Positions 1-10,740 of a DNA stretch of 64,000 bases are shown in pieces. The DNA is from Pseudomonas rustica (lineage in GTDB: Bacteria; Pseudomonadota; Gammaproteobacteria; Pseudomonadales; Pseudomonadaceae): assembly GCF_018336155.1 (NCBI RefSeq), contig NZ_JAGYHF010000005.1, positions 310,001 to 374,000 on the forward strand, given 5' to 3'. The notes under the pieces were generated by a model. That model was not told the DNA's origin and did not search any database. It saw nothing but the letters and a program-made list of their open reading frames with translations. Made by a program: the position numbers and the translations under genes. Every line of letters begins with the position of its first letter. Within the stretch, counting starts at the first letter, position 1.

Positions 1-121
1 CGTAACCGACGATGACCAACACCAACGGCAGCGGCGTGCTGAAGCCTTTGACGGCTTTCATCGACACGGTGGCGATCACTTCGGCGCAAATGGCAATGGC
101 CAGGTAGGCGTAGGCGTTCAT
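1..121 (-). CDS. SMR-family small multidrug efflux protein, N-terminal part (cut by window edge)
   Basis: The first 40 codons of a minus-strand gene are present; the rest lies outside the window. The translation begins MNAYAYLAIAICAEVIATVS and goes on with the MKAVKGF and TPLPLVLVIVGY stretches. This is the first transmembrane helix of small multidrug resistance proteins of the EmrE/SugE type, and it holds the membrane-embedded Glu (in CAEV) that binds both proton and cationic drug. Family members have four helices and work as dimers in the inner membrane. The gene is divergent from the LysR regulator that follows, so it is a likely target of it. Whether the substrate is a drug, guanidinium or another cation cannot be told from this fragment. 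Confidence 0.85.
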   Translation of the reverse strand, partial: MNAYAYLAIAICAEVIATVSMKAVKGFSTPLPLVLVIVGY

Positions 122-171
122 GGTTCAAATCCTCAAGGTGAAACGTTGCTTTACTGAGCCGGCATTCTAGA

Positions 172-190
172 GATTCCCCAGATGGGGTAA
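172..190. promoter_or_regulatory. Dyad in the SMR/LysR divergent intergenic region, possible operator
   Basis: The region between the two divergent genes holds a near-perfect dyad, TTCCCCA-GA-TGGGGTA (174-189). LysR regulators usually bind such imperfect palindromes between themselves and a divergent target. The assignment is inferred from position and symmetry only. Confidence 0.4.
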
Positions 191-232
191 AGTCATTACC
201 TATCTGTTCTGAAGATGGGTTGGTGAGTCAGC

Positions 233-1129
233 ATGCAGTGGAATCTGGAGCAACTTCGGGTGTTTGTCAGCGTCGCCGAGCAACGCTCGTTTTCCGCCGT
301 GGCGCGGCAGCAGCGTAAGGCGCAGTCGGCGATCAGCAGCGCGATCGTCATGCTCGAAGACGACCTCGGTGTCAGCCTGTTCGAGCGTAGCAGCGGTCGC
401 CAGCCGACCCTCACCGAAGCGGGGGAGGCGTTGCTCGAAGAGGCGCGGGAAGTGCTGCGCCAGTGCGAGCGCCTCAACGGCCGGGCGATGGCGATGATGC
501 GCGGTCAGGAAGCGCAGTTGCGCGTGGCGCAGGATGAAGCGATGCCTTATCAGGCATTGGTGGAAAGTTTCGGCGCACTGGCCGAGCAATTCCCCAGCCT
601 CGAAGTGCAACTGACCAGCGCCGCCCAAGGTGAGGTCGCGCGCAAACTGGAGGAGCGTCGCGCTGACCTCGGCCTGCTGTTCTATCACGACGAAATCCCC
701 GAAGCGCTGGAGCGCCGAGTCCTTGGCAGCGTCGAAATGGTCACCGTCTGCGGGATCAATCATCCGTTGGCGACGCAGAGCTACGTCACATGTCAGCAGA
801 TGGCGCAGCATCGGCAACTGTTGATGTCGACCCAAACCAGTGTCTACCCCGGCAACGAACCGGCCAGCCCGCAAGTCTGGCGCGCCGACAGCTTCTACGT
901 GATGGCCGAATGGCTGGTGCGCGATCTCGGCTGGGCGTGGCTGCCACGCCACGTCGTGCAGTACTCGGCGTATCAAGGTTTGATGGTCGAACTCGACAGC
1001 GAATGGACACCGCCGGCGCTGGTGGTGGAACTGGTCTGGCGCCGTGACGAGCCGCTCGGCCCGGCGGCGCGTTGGCTGGCGGAGCGTTTTGCCGTGCACT
1101 TGCGGGCGATCGGCGACAAAAGTCGATAA
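233..1129 (+). CDS. LysR-family transcriptional regulator
   Basis: This 298-residue protein has the usual LysR length and layout. Residues 1-60 form the winged helix-turn-helix (starting MQWNLEQLRVFVSVAEQRSF, with the recognition helix around SAISSAIVMLEDDLG and the FERS wing). A linker helix follows, and residues about 90-290 form the periplasmic-binding-protein-like effector domain. The start ATG follows a GGTGAG stretch. It is divergent from the SMR efflux gene, the common layout of a LysR regulator and its target. It ends 11 nt before waaA, but that spacing need not mean a functional link. The effector molecule cannot be predicted. Confidence 0.93.
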   Translation: MQWNLEQLRVFVSVAEQRSFSAVARQQRKAQSAISSAIVMLEDDLGVSLFERSSGRQPTLTEAGEALLEEAREVLRQCERLNGRAMAMMRGQEAQLRVAQDEAMPYQALVESFGALAEQFPSLEVQLTSAAQGEVARKLEERRADLGLLFYHDEIPEALERRVLGSVEMVTVCGINHPLATQSYVTCQQMAQHRQLLMSTQTSVYPGNEPASPQVWRADSFYVMAEWLVRDLGWAWLPRHVVQYSAYQGLMVELDSEWTPPALVVELVWRRDEPLGPAARWLAERFAVHLRAIGDKSR

Positions 1130-1140
1130 ACTCCGCCGCC

Positions 1141-2415
1141 ATGAATAGAACTCTCTACACCGCGCTGTTTTACCTGGGGCTGCCATTGGTGGCGATTCGG
1201 CTGTGGCTGCGGGCGCGCAAGGCGCCGGCATATGCCAAGCGGATTGGCGAACGTTTCTCCTACGGGATGCCAACGCTGCAACCCGGTGGCATCTGGGTGC
1301 ACGCGGTGTCGGTGGGCGAGAGCATTGCCGCTGCGCCGATGATTCGCGCGCTGCTGCAACGTTATCCACAGCTGCCGATCACCGTGACCTGCATGACCCC
1401 GACCGGTTCGGAACGGATTCAGGCGCTGTTCGCCAACGAGCCGCGCATCCAGCATTGCTACCTGCCGTATGACTTGCCGTGTGCGGCGGCGCGCTTTCTT
1501 GATCGCGTGCAACCGAAGCTCGCGGTGATCATGGAAACCGAGTTGTGGCCCAACCACATTCATCAGTGCGCCAAACGCGGGATTCCGGTGGCGTTGGCCA
1601 ACGGACGCTTGTCCGAGCGTTCGGCGCGCGGTTATGGGCGGTTCCGCAAACTGACCGCGCCGATGCTCGCCGAGATGAGTTTTTTCGCCATTCAGACTGA
1701 GGCAGAAGCGCAGCGCTTCCGCGATCTGGGCGCACGTTCGGAAACGGTCGAGGTGACGGGCTCGATCAAATTCGACCTGACCATCGACCCCGCACTGCTG
1801 CAACGCGCCGCCGAATTGCGTGGGCAATGGCAGGCGCTGGAGCGTCCGGTGTGGATCGCCGCCAGCACTCACGAAGGCGAGGACGAAGTGGTGCTTGATG
1901 CCCATCGTCGTTTGCTGGCCAATCACCCGGACGCGTTGCTGATTCTGGTGCCGCGCCATCCTGAGCGTTTCAACTCGGTGTTCGAGCTGTGTCAGCGCGA
2001 AGGTTTTGCCACGCTGCGACGCTCGACCGGGGCGAATGTCGATGGGCAGACGTCAGTACTGCTCGGCGACACCATGGGCGAATTGCTGTTTCTGTATGCC
2101 TTGGCCGACAGCGCGTTTGTTGGCGGCAGTCTGGTGGCGAACGGCGGGCATAATCTGCTGGAACCGGCCGCGCTGGCGAAACCGGTGCTCAGCGGCCCGC
2201 ACCTGTTCAACTTCCTCGACATCGCCGCGCAGTTGCGTGAAGCCGGGGCCTTGGCAGAAGTGGAGGATGCCGAAGGGCTGGCGGTGGAAGTGCGGCGCTT
2301 GTTCGAGTTGCCGCGTGATGCGCAACGCATGGCCGACGCCGGGCTGGCCGTGATGCGCCGCAATCAGGGCGCGTTGCAGCGGTTGCTGGATGGCTTGGCG
2401 CGGCTGATCAAATAG
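1141..2415 (+). CDS. waaA: 3-deoxy-D-manno-octulosonic acid (Kdo) transferase
   Basis: WaaA (KdtA) transfers Kdo from CMP-Kdo to the lipid A precursor at the cytoplasmic face of the inner membrane, the first step of LPS core assembly. The 424-residue protein has an N-terminal membrane anchor (residues about 5-22), then the N-terminal GT-B domain with KRIGERF and the SVGE motif whose Glu60 matches the catalytic base. The C-terminal half carries the nucleotide-sugar site (GGSLVANGGHNLLEPAALAKP). An upstream ATG in frame at 1072 lies inside the LysR gene and was rejected; the 1141 start gives the normal MNRTLYTALFYLGLP beginning. An inverted repeat follows the stop. Confidence 0.96.
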   Translation: MNRTLYTALFYLGLPLVAIRLWLRARKAPAYAKRIGERFSYGMPTLQPGGIWVHAVSVGESIAAAPMIRALLQRYPQLPITVTCMTPTGSERIQALFANEPRIQHCYLPYDLPCAAARFLDRVQPKLAVIMETELWPNHIHQCAKRGIPVALANGRLSERSARGYGRFRKLTAPMLAEMSFFAIQTEAEAQRFRDLGARSETVEVTGSIKFDLTIDPALLQRAAELRGQWQALERPVWIAASTHEGEDEVVLDAHRRLLANHPDALLILVPRHPERFNSVFELCQREGFATLRRSTGANVDGQTSVLLGDTMGELLFLYALADSAFVGGSLVANGGHNLLEPAALAKPVLSGPHLFNFLDIAAQLREAGALAEVEDAEGLAVEVRRLFELPRDAQRMADAGLAVMRRNQGALQRLLDGLARLIK

Positions 2416-2430
2416 TCGCTTGGAAAATTA

Positions 2431-2565
2431 CTGTGGCGAGGGGATTTATCCCCGTTGGGTTGCGAAGCAGCCCCAAAACCATTCACCGCGGTGATTCGGG
2501 AAAACCGTGTTCACCTGTAATGCGACTGCTGCGCAGCCGAACGGGGATAAATCCCCTCGCCACAG
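2431..2565. repeat. Extragenic inverted repeat, GTGGCGAGGGGATTTATCCCC family
   Basis: A 25-bp arm at 2431-2455 (CTGTGGCGAGGGGATTTATC and on) recurs as its reverse complement at 2541-2565, enclosing about 85 bp. It sits between the convergent waaA and tolC genes. This sequence is a familiar dispersed extragenic repeat of P. fluorescens-group genomes. The strong stem may also serve as a bidirectional terminator. Confidence 0.85.
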
Positions 2566-2583
2566 GGGATTCATCCAGATTGT

Positions 2584-4017
2584 TTACGGGCGGGCCTTGA
2601 GTTGCTCTTCCGCAGCCTTGGCCAGATCCGGCGGCAGGAAATCCTTGTCCGGGTTGTAGTCGGCTTTCAGATAGCGTCGCAGATCTTCCAGGTCGCCGGG
2701 ATTCAACGTCCCCGCCGCCTGCTTCAAGCGCAGGTTGTCGAGGATGTAGTCATACCGCGTGTTGTTGTAGTTGCGCACCGAGGTGTACAGCTGACGCTGC
2801 GCATCGAGCACGTCAACGATGTTGCGCGTACCGACCTGATAACCGATTTCCGTGGCTTCCACCGCGCTCTGGTTGGAAATGATCGATTGCTTGCGCGCCT
2901 GTACCTGCTCGACGTCGGTGTTCACCGCGCGGTGCAGGTTGCGGGTGTTCTCGACGATCTGCCGACGCAGCGATTCACGCTGTTGTTCGCTCTGATCCAG
3001 CTGCGCATACGACTGACGCACTTGCGAACTGGTCAGCCCGCCGCTGTAAATCGGCACGCTCAGTTGCAGGCCGACGGTGGTCTGTTCAACGTTGCCACCG
3101 TAAGGCGCACCGAACGAGTTCGGGTTGGCGAAACCGAGGGCGTCGTTGTCACCTTTTTCGTATTTGGCCACAGCATCGAGGGTCGGCAAGTGACCGGCCT
3201 TGCGCTGCTTCAATGTCTCTTCGGCCGAGCTGACGGCGTAGTTACTGGCCAGCAAATTGAGGTTCTGACGCGCCGCCGTATCGACCCACGATTTAGCATC
3301 GTTCGGCGCGGGCGGCAGAATCGGCAGCGAGTGAACGATGCCCTGAATCGAGTTGTACTGACGGTTGGTCAGGGTGATCAGCGCTTCAAACGCGTCATCG
3401 ACCTGACGCTGCGCAACGATGCGGTTGGCCCGTGCGGTGTCGTAACTGGCTTGCGATTGCAGGACGTCGGTCTTGTCCGACAGGCCGACATCGAAGCGCT
3501 CGTTGGACTGGTCGAGCTGGCGCTTGAATGCGGCTTCTTCGGCCTTGGTCGAGGCCAGATTGTCCTGGCTGCGCAGCACGTTGAAATAGCTTTCCGCCGA
3601 TTGCAGGATCAAGTTCTGCTCGGTTGCCGAGAGTTGCAGTGCGGCTTGCTCGTTGACGTCCTTCGCGGCCTGGTACTGGAACCAGCGATCGGCGCGGAAC
3701 AACGGTTGGGCGAGGGTCGCCTGATACGAATGCGCGCTGCGGTTGGCGATGGCTGAAGGCTGATCGATCGAGGTGCGCACGTTGGCGGTTTCGGCGCCGC
3801 CGGACAGGTTCGGCAGCAAACCTGCGCGGGCCTGTGGCACCACTTCTTTCTGTGCGCCGTACTGGGCGCGGGCGGCGGCCAGATCGGCGTTGTTGTCGAC
3901 CGCTTCCTGGTAAACGCTGACCAGATCGGTTTTGGTCGACAAGGGCGCTTCTGCTGCCCAAGCCATTGCGTTGGACGCACAAGACACGGCAATAGCCAGT
4001 GAGAGTTTGCGCAGCAT
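2584..4017 (-). CDS. tolC: TolC-family outer membrane efflux protein
   Basis: The protein has 477 residues with a signal peptide (cleavage likely after about residue 22, MAWA/AEAP). It carries the two repeats of the outer-membrane efflux family with long heptad-rich helices (for example around VGLSDKTDVLQSQASYDTA and the matching VGTRNIVDVLDAQRQLY in the second repeat). That pattern and length fit true TolC, the trimeric channel-tunnel that joins type I secretion and tripartite efflux pumps to the outside. No pump or adaptor gene is adjacent, as is usual for tolC. The start has an AGGGAT ribosome-binding site. The gene is divergent from the thiC riboswitch, as in P. aeruginosa. Confidence 0.92.
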   Translation of the reverse strand: MLRKLSLAIAVSCASNAMAWAAEAPLSTKTDLVSVYQEAVDNNADLAAARAQYGAQKEVVPQARAGLLPNLSGGAETANVRTSIDQPSAIANRSAHSYQATLAQPLFRADRWFQYQAAKDVNEQAALQLSATEQNLILQSAESYFNVLRSQDNLASTKAEEAAFKRQLDQSNERFDVGLSDKTDVLQSQASYDTARANRIVAQRQVDDAFEALITLTNRQYNSIQGIVHSLPILPPAPNDAKSWVDTAARQNLNLLASNYAVSSAEETLKQRKAGHLPTLDAVAKYEKGDNDALGFANPNSFGAPYGGNVEQTTVGLQLSVPIYSGGLTSSQVRQSYAQLDQSEQQRESLRRQIVENTRNLHRAVNTDVEQVQARKQSIISNQSAVEATEIGYQVGTRNIVDVLDAQRQLYTSVRNYNNTRYDYILDNLRLKQAAGTLNPGDLEDLRRYLKADYNPDKDFLPPDLAKAAEEQLKARP

Positions 4018-4224
4018 GAGGCGATCCCTAGCATTAATATTATGGAAATAATGTGCGCGCCAAGGCTACGGCGCAGCCCCCGCAGCGTCAAGGCGCGGCC
4101 GGGCAAAGCGAGTGTAGTTGTGCAATCGGTTCACAACAATCGGCCAAGCCCCTGTATTTGCGCCATTCATCATGGTGTTTGCCACGGTGTTGGCGTTCTT
4201 TGCCAGTTGTGTCTAGACTGGCCG
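4018..4224. other. tolC/thiC divergent promoter region
   Basis: No gene is seen here. An AT-rich patch just upstream of tolC (about 4031-4050) could hold the minus-strand -10 region. On the plus strand TTGGCG (4190-4195), 18 nt, TAGACT (4214-4219) is a possible sigma-70 promoter just before the TPP aptamer. Neither has been tested. Confidence 0.35.
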
Positions 4225-6368
<2,144 letters not shown>

Positions 6369-6377
6369 CCCCGTACT

Positions 6378-6479
6378 GATCGTTCCCACGCTCCGCGTGG
6401 GAATGCAGCCCGTGACGCTCCGCGTCACTGGACGCGGAGCGTCCCTAGAGGCATTCCCACGCAGAGCGTGGGAACGATC
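6378..6479. repeat. Extragenic palindrome, GTTCCCACGCTC family
   Basis: GATCGTTCCCACGCTCCGCG at 6378 is mirrored by the reverse complement ending at 6479, with a second GACGCTCCGCGTC / GACGCGGAGCGTC pair inside. It lies between thiC and cytX. This is a dispersed Pseudomonas extragenic repeat; part of the same family recurs inside the composite element at 23353-23483. Confidence 0.88.
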
Positions 6480-6513
6480 ACATGACAAAAAATACTCCTC
6501 CGAGATAACACCC

Positions 6514-7806
6514 TTGAGCATTCAACCCAGCACTTACTCCCCCGACCTCGCCGTACCCGCTGACAAGCGTGTCTTCGGCGGTCGTGATCTGTTTTCCCTG
6601 TGGTTCTCCCTCGGCATAGGCCTGATGGTTTTGCAGACCGGCGCATTGCTCGCGCCAGGTTTGGGCCTGTCCGGTTCGTTGCTGGCGATTTTCCTTGGCA
6701 CGCTGGTCGGCGTGCTGTTGCTGGCCGCCGTTGGCGTGATCGGCAGTGACACCGGCCTGTCGTCGATGGCCGCGCTGAAGCTCAGCCTCGGCAGCAAAGG
6801 CGCGAGCTTGCCGGCGCTGCTCAATTTGCTGCAACTGATCGGTTGGGGCTCGTTTGAAATCATCGTCATGCGTGACGCCGCCAGCCTGCTCGGTACCCGC
6901 GCGTTCAGCGAAGGTTCGCTGTGGTCGAACCCGGTGTTGTGGACGCTGTTTTTCGGCGCATTGGCAACCTTGCTAGCGGTCAGTGGCCCGTTGACTTTCG
7001 TGCGGCAGATCCTGCGCAAGTGGGGCATCTGGCTGCTGCTGGCAGCGTGCATCTGGCTGACCTGGAATCTGTTCGCCAAAGCCGATCTGGCGGATCTCTG
7101 GTCGCGTGCCGGTGACGGTTCGATGCCATTCGCCGTGGGTTTCGACATTGCCATCGCGATGCCGCTGTCGTGGCTGCCGCTGATCGCCGACTACTCACGT
7201 TTCGGCAAGCGTGCGAAGAATGTGTTCGGTGGCACTGCGGTCGGTTTCTTCATCGGTAACTTCTGGCTGATGAGCCTTGGCGTCGCCTACACCCTGGCCT
7301 TCGCGCCAAGCGGTGAAGTCAACGCGCTGCTGTTGGCATTGGCCGGTGCCGGTCTGGGTATTCCGCTGTTGCTGATTCTGTTGGACGAGTCGGAAAACGC
7401 CTTCGCCGATATTCACTCGGCAGCGGTGTCCAGCGGGATTCTGTTGCGTCTGAAAGTCGAGCATCTGGCCTTGGCCATCGGCGTGATTTGCACGCTGATC
7501 GCCTTGCTGGCGCCGTTGGCGCAGTACCAGAATTTTCTGCTGCTGATCGGTTCGGTGTTTGCGCCGCTGTTCGGCGTGGTGCTGGTGGATCACTTCATTC
7601 TGCGCAAGCGCAGCGCTCAGGTCGCATCGGCTGCGTTGCGCTGGCCGGCGTTGTTGGCGTGGCTGGGTGGCGTGAGCACCTATCACTTGCTGGCGAATCT
7701 GTATCCGGATGTCGGCGCAACCCTGCCGGCGCTGGTGCTGGCAGGGCTGTTGCAGCTAGTGCTGGGTCGGGCCTTCAGTTACGGCCGGGAAACAGCTCAG
7801 GCTTGA
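6514..7806 (+). CDS. cytX: NCS1-family permease, probable hydroxymethylpyrimidine transporter CytX
   Basis: The protein (430 residues from the chosen TTG start) is almost entirely hydrophobic, with about 12 predicted membrane helices and the nucleobase-cation-symport-1 pattern (FGGRDLFSLWFSLGIGLMVL near the N-terminus, SWLPLIADYSRF in the middle). Members next to thiamine genes and under TPP riboswitches are annotated CytX and thought to import hydroxymethylpyrimidine; its place directly after thiC supports this over a cytosine permease. The TTG at 6514 avoids starting inside the upstream repeat, but its ribosome site is weak. The 3' end overlaps the convergent lipoprotein gene by 32 nt. Confidence 0.82.
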   Translation: MSIQPSTYSPDLAVPADKRVFGGRDLFSLWFSLGIGLMVLQTGALLAPGLGLSGSLLAIFLGTLVGVLLLAAVGVIGSDTGLSSMAALKLSLGSKGASLPALLNLLQLIGWGSFEIIVMRDAASLLGTRAFSEGSLWSNPVLWTLFFGALATLLAVSGPLTFVRQILRKWGIWLLLAACIWLTWNLFAKADLADLWSRAGDGSMPFAVGFDIAIAMPLSWLPLIADYSRFGKRAKNVFGGTAVGFFIGNFWLMSLGVAYTLAFAPSGEVNALLLALAGAGLGIPLLLILLDESENAFADIHSAAVSSGILLRLKVEHLALAIGVICTLIALLAPLAQYQNFLLLIGSVFAPLFGVVLVDHFILRKRSAQVASAALRWPALLAWLGGVSTYHLLANLYPDVGATLPALVLAGLLQLVLGRAFSYGRETAQA

Positions 7807-8521
7807 GAATGCCGTTCAGACGCGGATAAGGAATCTTCAGTTCGACGTGGCCCAGTGCGTAAGGCGCAATGGTGGTCACGTCGTACTTGAGGATCACGCC
7901 GCCATAGGTCAGCGCCACGTTCTGGGTTTTCACGAACGGCCAGTTCTTCACGAACTCCGCTTCCTGATCGAGCTTGGTGCTGATCAACCAGCTGTTGTGC
8001 GCAACCTGCGCCGCTTTCCAGAATGCGTCTTCCTGACCCGGCAGCAACATGTCGGACAGGTTCAGCACCTTGTGCTGCTGGCGCGAATAGTTGATGAAAC
8101 CGCGACCCGGGTTGCCATGCGCGCCGCCGGTGTCGAGGTAGCTCGACAACTCGATGATCACCAAGCCGTCATGCTGCTCACGTACTTTCGCTTGCAGGTA
8201 GCTGCTGTTGCGCGGTCCGGCACTGGCCAGAAACTGATCGCGATAAGCCGCCAGGGTCGGCGCTACCGGGGCGTTTTTCTCGGTGCGGGTCATTTGCAGC
8301 AGACGTTTTTCGATGATGCCGTCCAGTGCAGGTTCTGCCGGGAAGCGCAGGGTGTCGATGTTCACCAGCGGACAATCCGGGTTGGAACAGCCAGGTTTCA
8401 ACTGTTCAGATGCGTCGCGAGTGGTCTCCAGCGGCGTGCGGTAGTTGGGCTGGAACAGGCTTGCGCAGGCGCCCAGAGTCAGGGCGATGGCGGCCACGGA
8501 GGCAATTTTGAAAAGCGACAT
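7775..8521 (-). CDS. Lipoprotein with RsiV/DUF3298-type domain
   Basis: The protein has 248 residues. An N-terminal signal ends in the lipobox LGAC (Cys19), so it should be lipid-anchored. The remainder resembles the DUF4163/DUF3298 (RsiV-like) arrangement: an N-terminal part, a SSYLDTGGAHGNPGRGFINY stretch typical of the family, and a C-terminal IPYPRLNGIL. From memory PA4972 holds the same place in P. aeruginosa. The function is unknown; the RsiV link to lysozyme sensing is only structural. The start at 8521 was chosen for its AAAGGACG ribosome site and correct signal peptide; an upstream ATG adds ten residues. Confidence 0.82.
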   Translation of the reverse strand: MSLFKIASVAAIALTLGACASLFQPNYRTPLETTRDASEQLKPGCSNPDCPLVNIDTLRFPAEPALDGIIEKRLLQMTRTEKNAPVAPTLAAYRDQFLASAGPRNSSYLQAKVREQHDGLVIIELSSYLDTGGAHGNPGRGFINYSRQQHKVLNLSDMLLPGQEDAFWKAAQVAHNSWLISTKLDQEAEFVKNWPFVKTQNVALTYGGVILKYDVTTIAPYALGHVELKIPYPRLNGILKPELFPGRN

Positions 8522-8748
8522 AGGCGTCCTTTCGAAAACAAGGGAAGGCAAAAAGTTACCGCTTCGACTCTCAACGAGGCAGTCAGTTCGCCACTAAGCT
8601 AATTAGAGTGGGTTTCGCCTCCACCGTCCATCCCGCTGACGGTAAAGGGGCTGCATCAAACCGTTCGGGCGAGTTAGGATGGCGCGAAGTCGAGGTTGCC
8701 AATCAAGCAACGCAGCCTCGTAATGGAATTGCAGTAAAGAGGATGCTC
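8522..8748. other. Divergent intergenic region upstream of nudF
   Basis: No gene is called here. Near the nudF end CGAGGTTGC (8691-8699) can pair with GCAAC and CCTCG (8707-8720) to form a bulged hairpin about 30 nt before the start codon. An open frame runs through it in phase with nudF from 8608, but its residues do not look like a protein. It may be an untranslated leader; no known RNA family was recognised. Confidence 0.3.
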
Positions 8749-9366
8749 ATGACTGATTTTGCCAACGCCATTCCGACCGCCGTCGATATCGTGCGGCGCG
8801 AAAAATGCTACGAGGGCTTTTACAAGCTCGACCGCGTGCACCTGCGCCATGAATTGTTCGCCGGCGGCATGAGCCGCGAAATCAACCGTGAAATCTTCGT
8901 CCGCCACGATGCCGTGTGCATGCTGCCGTACGATCCGCAGCGCGACGAAGTGGTGCTGATCGAGCAGTTTCGCATCGGCGCCATGGGCAAGACCGACAAC
9001 CCGTGGCTGGTCGAGCTGGTCGCTGGTCTGATCGACAAGGATGAACAACCGGAAGAAGTTGCTCACCGCGAGGCGCAGGAGGAAGCTGGGCTGGACATCA
9101 AGGCCCTGTGGCCGATGACCAAATATTTCCCGTCGCCGGGCGGCAGCAACGAGTTCGTGCATTTGTACTTGGGGCGTTGCAGCACCGAAGGCGCAGGCGG
9201 CCTGCATGGCCTGGAAGAAGAGGCAGAAGATATCCGCGTCACGGTCTGGGCCTTTGAAGATGCCTTGCAGGCCGTCCGTGACGGACGCATTGCCAATGCG
9301 GCGAGCATCATCGCCTTGCAGTGGCTGGCGCTGAACCGCGCCGAAGTGAGGGGGTTATGGTTGTAA
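8749..9366 (+). CDS. nudF: ADP-ribose pyrophosphatase (Nudix hydrolase)
   Basis: The 205-residue protein hydrolyses ADP-ribose to AMP and ribose 5-phosphate. The complete Nudix box GX5EX7REXXEEXG is at residues 93-114 (GLIDKDE...REAQEEAG), with the Glu residues that bind the metal. The ATG at 8749 sits six nt after AGAGG; an ATG at 8743 is too close to it. The gene starts a cluster (yqiB-like, cpdA, yqiA, parE) found in the same order in E. coli. It overlaps the next gene by 10 nt, so the two are probably translationally coupled. Confidence 0.95.
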   Translation: MTDFANAIPTAVDIVRREKCYEGFYKLDRVHLRHELFAGGMSREINREIFVRHDAVCMLPYDPQRDEVVLIEQFRIGAMGKTDNPWLVELVAGLIDKDEQPEEVAHREAQEEAGLDIKALWPMTKYFPSPGGSNEFVHLYLGRCSTEGAGGLHGLEEEAEDIRVTVWAFEDALQAVRDGRIANAASIIALQWLALNRAEVRGLWL

Positions 9367-9809
9367 ACAAGTTGCGCGATCGCTATCGAGTCGACCTCGC
9401 GGGGCTGCAAGCCGCCTGCGAGGCCAACTACGCGCGCCTGATGCGGCTGGTGCCGGACATGCGCAACGACCCGGAAGCGCGGCGCATCGCCGTGACTCAG
9501 GGCGAGCAGATGCTCGGCGTGCTGGCCCTCGAAGTGCTGCAAACCTGCCCGTACACCACCACTTTGCAAGTGCGTCAGGAACACAGCCTGCCGTGGCTGC
9601 CGGTGCCGCAACTGGAAGTGCAGGTCTATCACGACGCGCGCATGGCCGAGGTGGTCAGCGCCGAACATGCACGACGCTTTCGCGGCATCTATCCTTACCC
9701 GAACGCTGCGATGCATCAGCCGGATGAAAAGGCTCAGCTCAATCTGTTCCTGGGGGAATGGCTGAGTCATTGCCTGGCGCTGGGGCATGAGTACGAAGTC
9801 GTACGCTAG
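9357..9809 (+). CDS. DUF1249 protein (YqiB family)
   Basis: This 150-residue cytosolic protein matches the YqiB/DUF1249 family by size, by blocks such as PDMRNDPEARRIAV and FRGIYPYPNAAMHQPDEKAQ, and by its place between nudF and cpdA, where E. coli has yqiB. No catalytic motif is evident and no function is established. The start at 9357 follows GAGGGGG; the upstream in-frame ATG at 9321 would extend the overlap with nudF to 46 nt and is less likely. Confidence 0.85.
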   Translation: MVVNKLRDRYRVDLAGLQAACEANYARLMRLVPDMRNDPEARRIAVTQGEQMLGVLALEVLQTCPYTTTLQVRQEHSLPWLPVPQLEVQVYHDARMAEVVSAEHARRFRGIYPYPNAAMHQPDEKAQLNLFLGEWLSHCLALGHEYEVVR

Positions 9810-9908
9810 TTGTGAACTGCGTCCGGTTCACCGCTTTCCTCTTTTACTGATCCCCCAGCATAATTGCGGCACTTGATCGATTCCGTGCTTTTGCCTTGGG
9901 AGAACGCC

Positions 9909-10724
9909 TTGCCGAGCGTATCCACGTTGACCCCCGCCGATCCGGCGTTGCTGGTGCAGTTGTCCGACAGCCATCTGTTCGCCGAGGCGGACGCTTCGCT
10001 GCTGGGCATGAACACCCGCGAGAGCCTGCAAAAGGTCATCGACCTGGTGCTGGGGCAACAGCCGCAGATCGACCTGATTCTGGCCACCGGGGATATTTCC
10101 CAGGACGGCACGCTGGAGTCGTATCAACAGTTTCGCCAGATGAGCGCGCAGATTGCCGCGCCGGCGCGCTGGATTCCCGGTAATCATGACGAGCCGATGA
10201 TCATGGCGGTTGCCGCCGTGCAAAGCGCATTGCTCGAGCCGATTGTGGATATCGGCAACTGGCGGGTGACGATGCTGGATTCGGCTGTACCCGGCTCAGT
10301 GCCGGGGTATTTGCAGGACGATCAATTGCAGCTGCTGGCCCGTTCGCTGAGCGAAGCGCCGGAGCGGCATCATCTGGTGTGCTTTCACCATCATCCGGTA
10401 TCGATTGGGTGCGCGTGGATGGAGCCGATTGGTTTGCGCAATCCTGAAGCGTTTTTCGAGGTGCTGGATCGTTTTCCACAGGCCCGCGCGGTGTTGTGGG
10501 GGCATGTGCATCAGGAGATCGATCGCGAGCGTAATGGCGTGCGACTGATGGCTTCGCCTTCGACGTGCATTCAGTTTGAGCCGGGCAGTGAGGATTTCAA
10601 GGTGGGGGAGCAGGCGCCGGGGTATCGCTGGTTGCGGTTGTTGCCGGATGGCCGCTTGGAAACCGGGGTGGAACGCGTCACCGGTTTCGCCTACACAGTC
10701 GATTACGGCTCCAACGGTTATTGA
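9909..10724 (+). CDS. cpdA: 3',5'-cyclic-AMP phosphodiesterase
   Basis: CpdA hydrolyses cAMP and so tunes Vfr/CRP signalling. The 271-residue protein shows the calcineurin-type metallophosphoesterase ligands in order: LSDSH (Asp20, His22), ATGDIS, PGNHDE, the HHHP segment, and GHVH near the C-terminus. The TTG at 9909 is preceded by GGGAG at about 6 nt and gives the expected MPSVSTLTPADPALLVQLSD; the earlier TTG at 9864 lacks a ribosome site. It is in the nudF-parE cluster. In P. aeruginosa cpdA is induced by Vfr with cAMP; no Vfr site was looked for with a matrix. Confidence 0.93.
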   Translation: MPSVSTLTPADPALLVQLSDSHLFAEADASLLGMNTRESLQKVIDLVLGQQPQIDLILATGDISQDGTLESYQQFRQMSAQIAAPARWIPGNHDEPMIMAVAAVQSALLEPIVDIGNWRVTMLDSAVPGSVPGYLQDDQLQLLARSLSEAPERHHLVCFHHHPVSIGCAWMEPIGLRNPEAFFEVLDRFPQARAVLWGHVHQEIDRERNGVRLMASPSTCIQFEPGSEDFKVGEQAPGYRWLRLLPDGRLETGVERVTGFAYTVDYGSNGY

Positions 10725-10740
10725 GCGACAAATCAAAACC

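Noticed and set aside
122..232. Guanidine riboswitch before the SMR gene
   Set aside because: SMR genes are often preceded by such elements, but no paired ACGR hairpins or ykkC core is visible in the 111-bp region.
8608..8748. N-terminal extension of nudF
   Set aside because: The Nudix domain starts normally at 8749 with a ribosome site; the extension looks like leader RNA.
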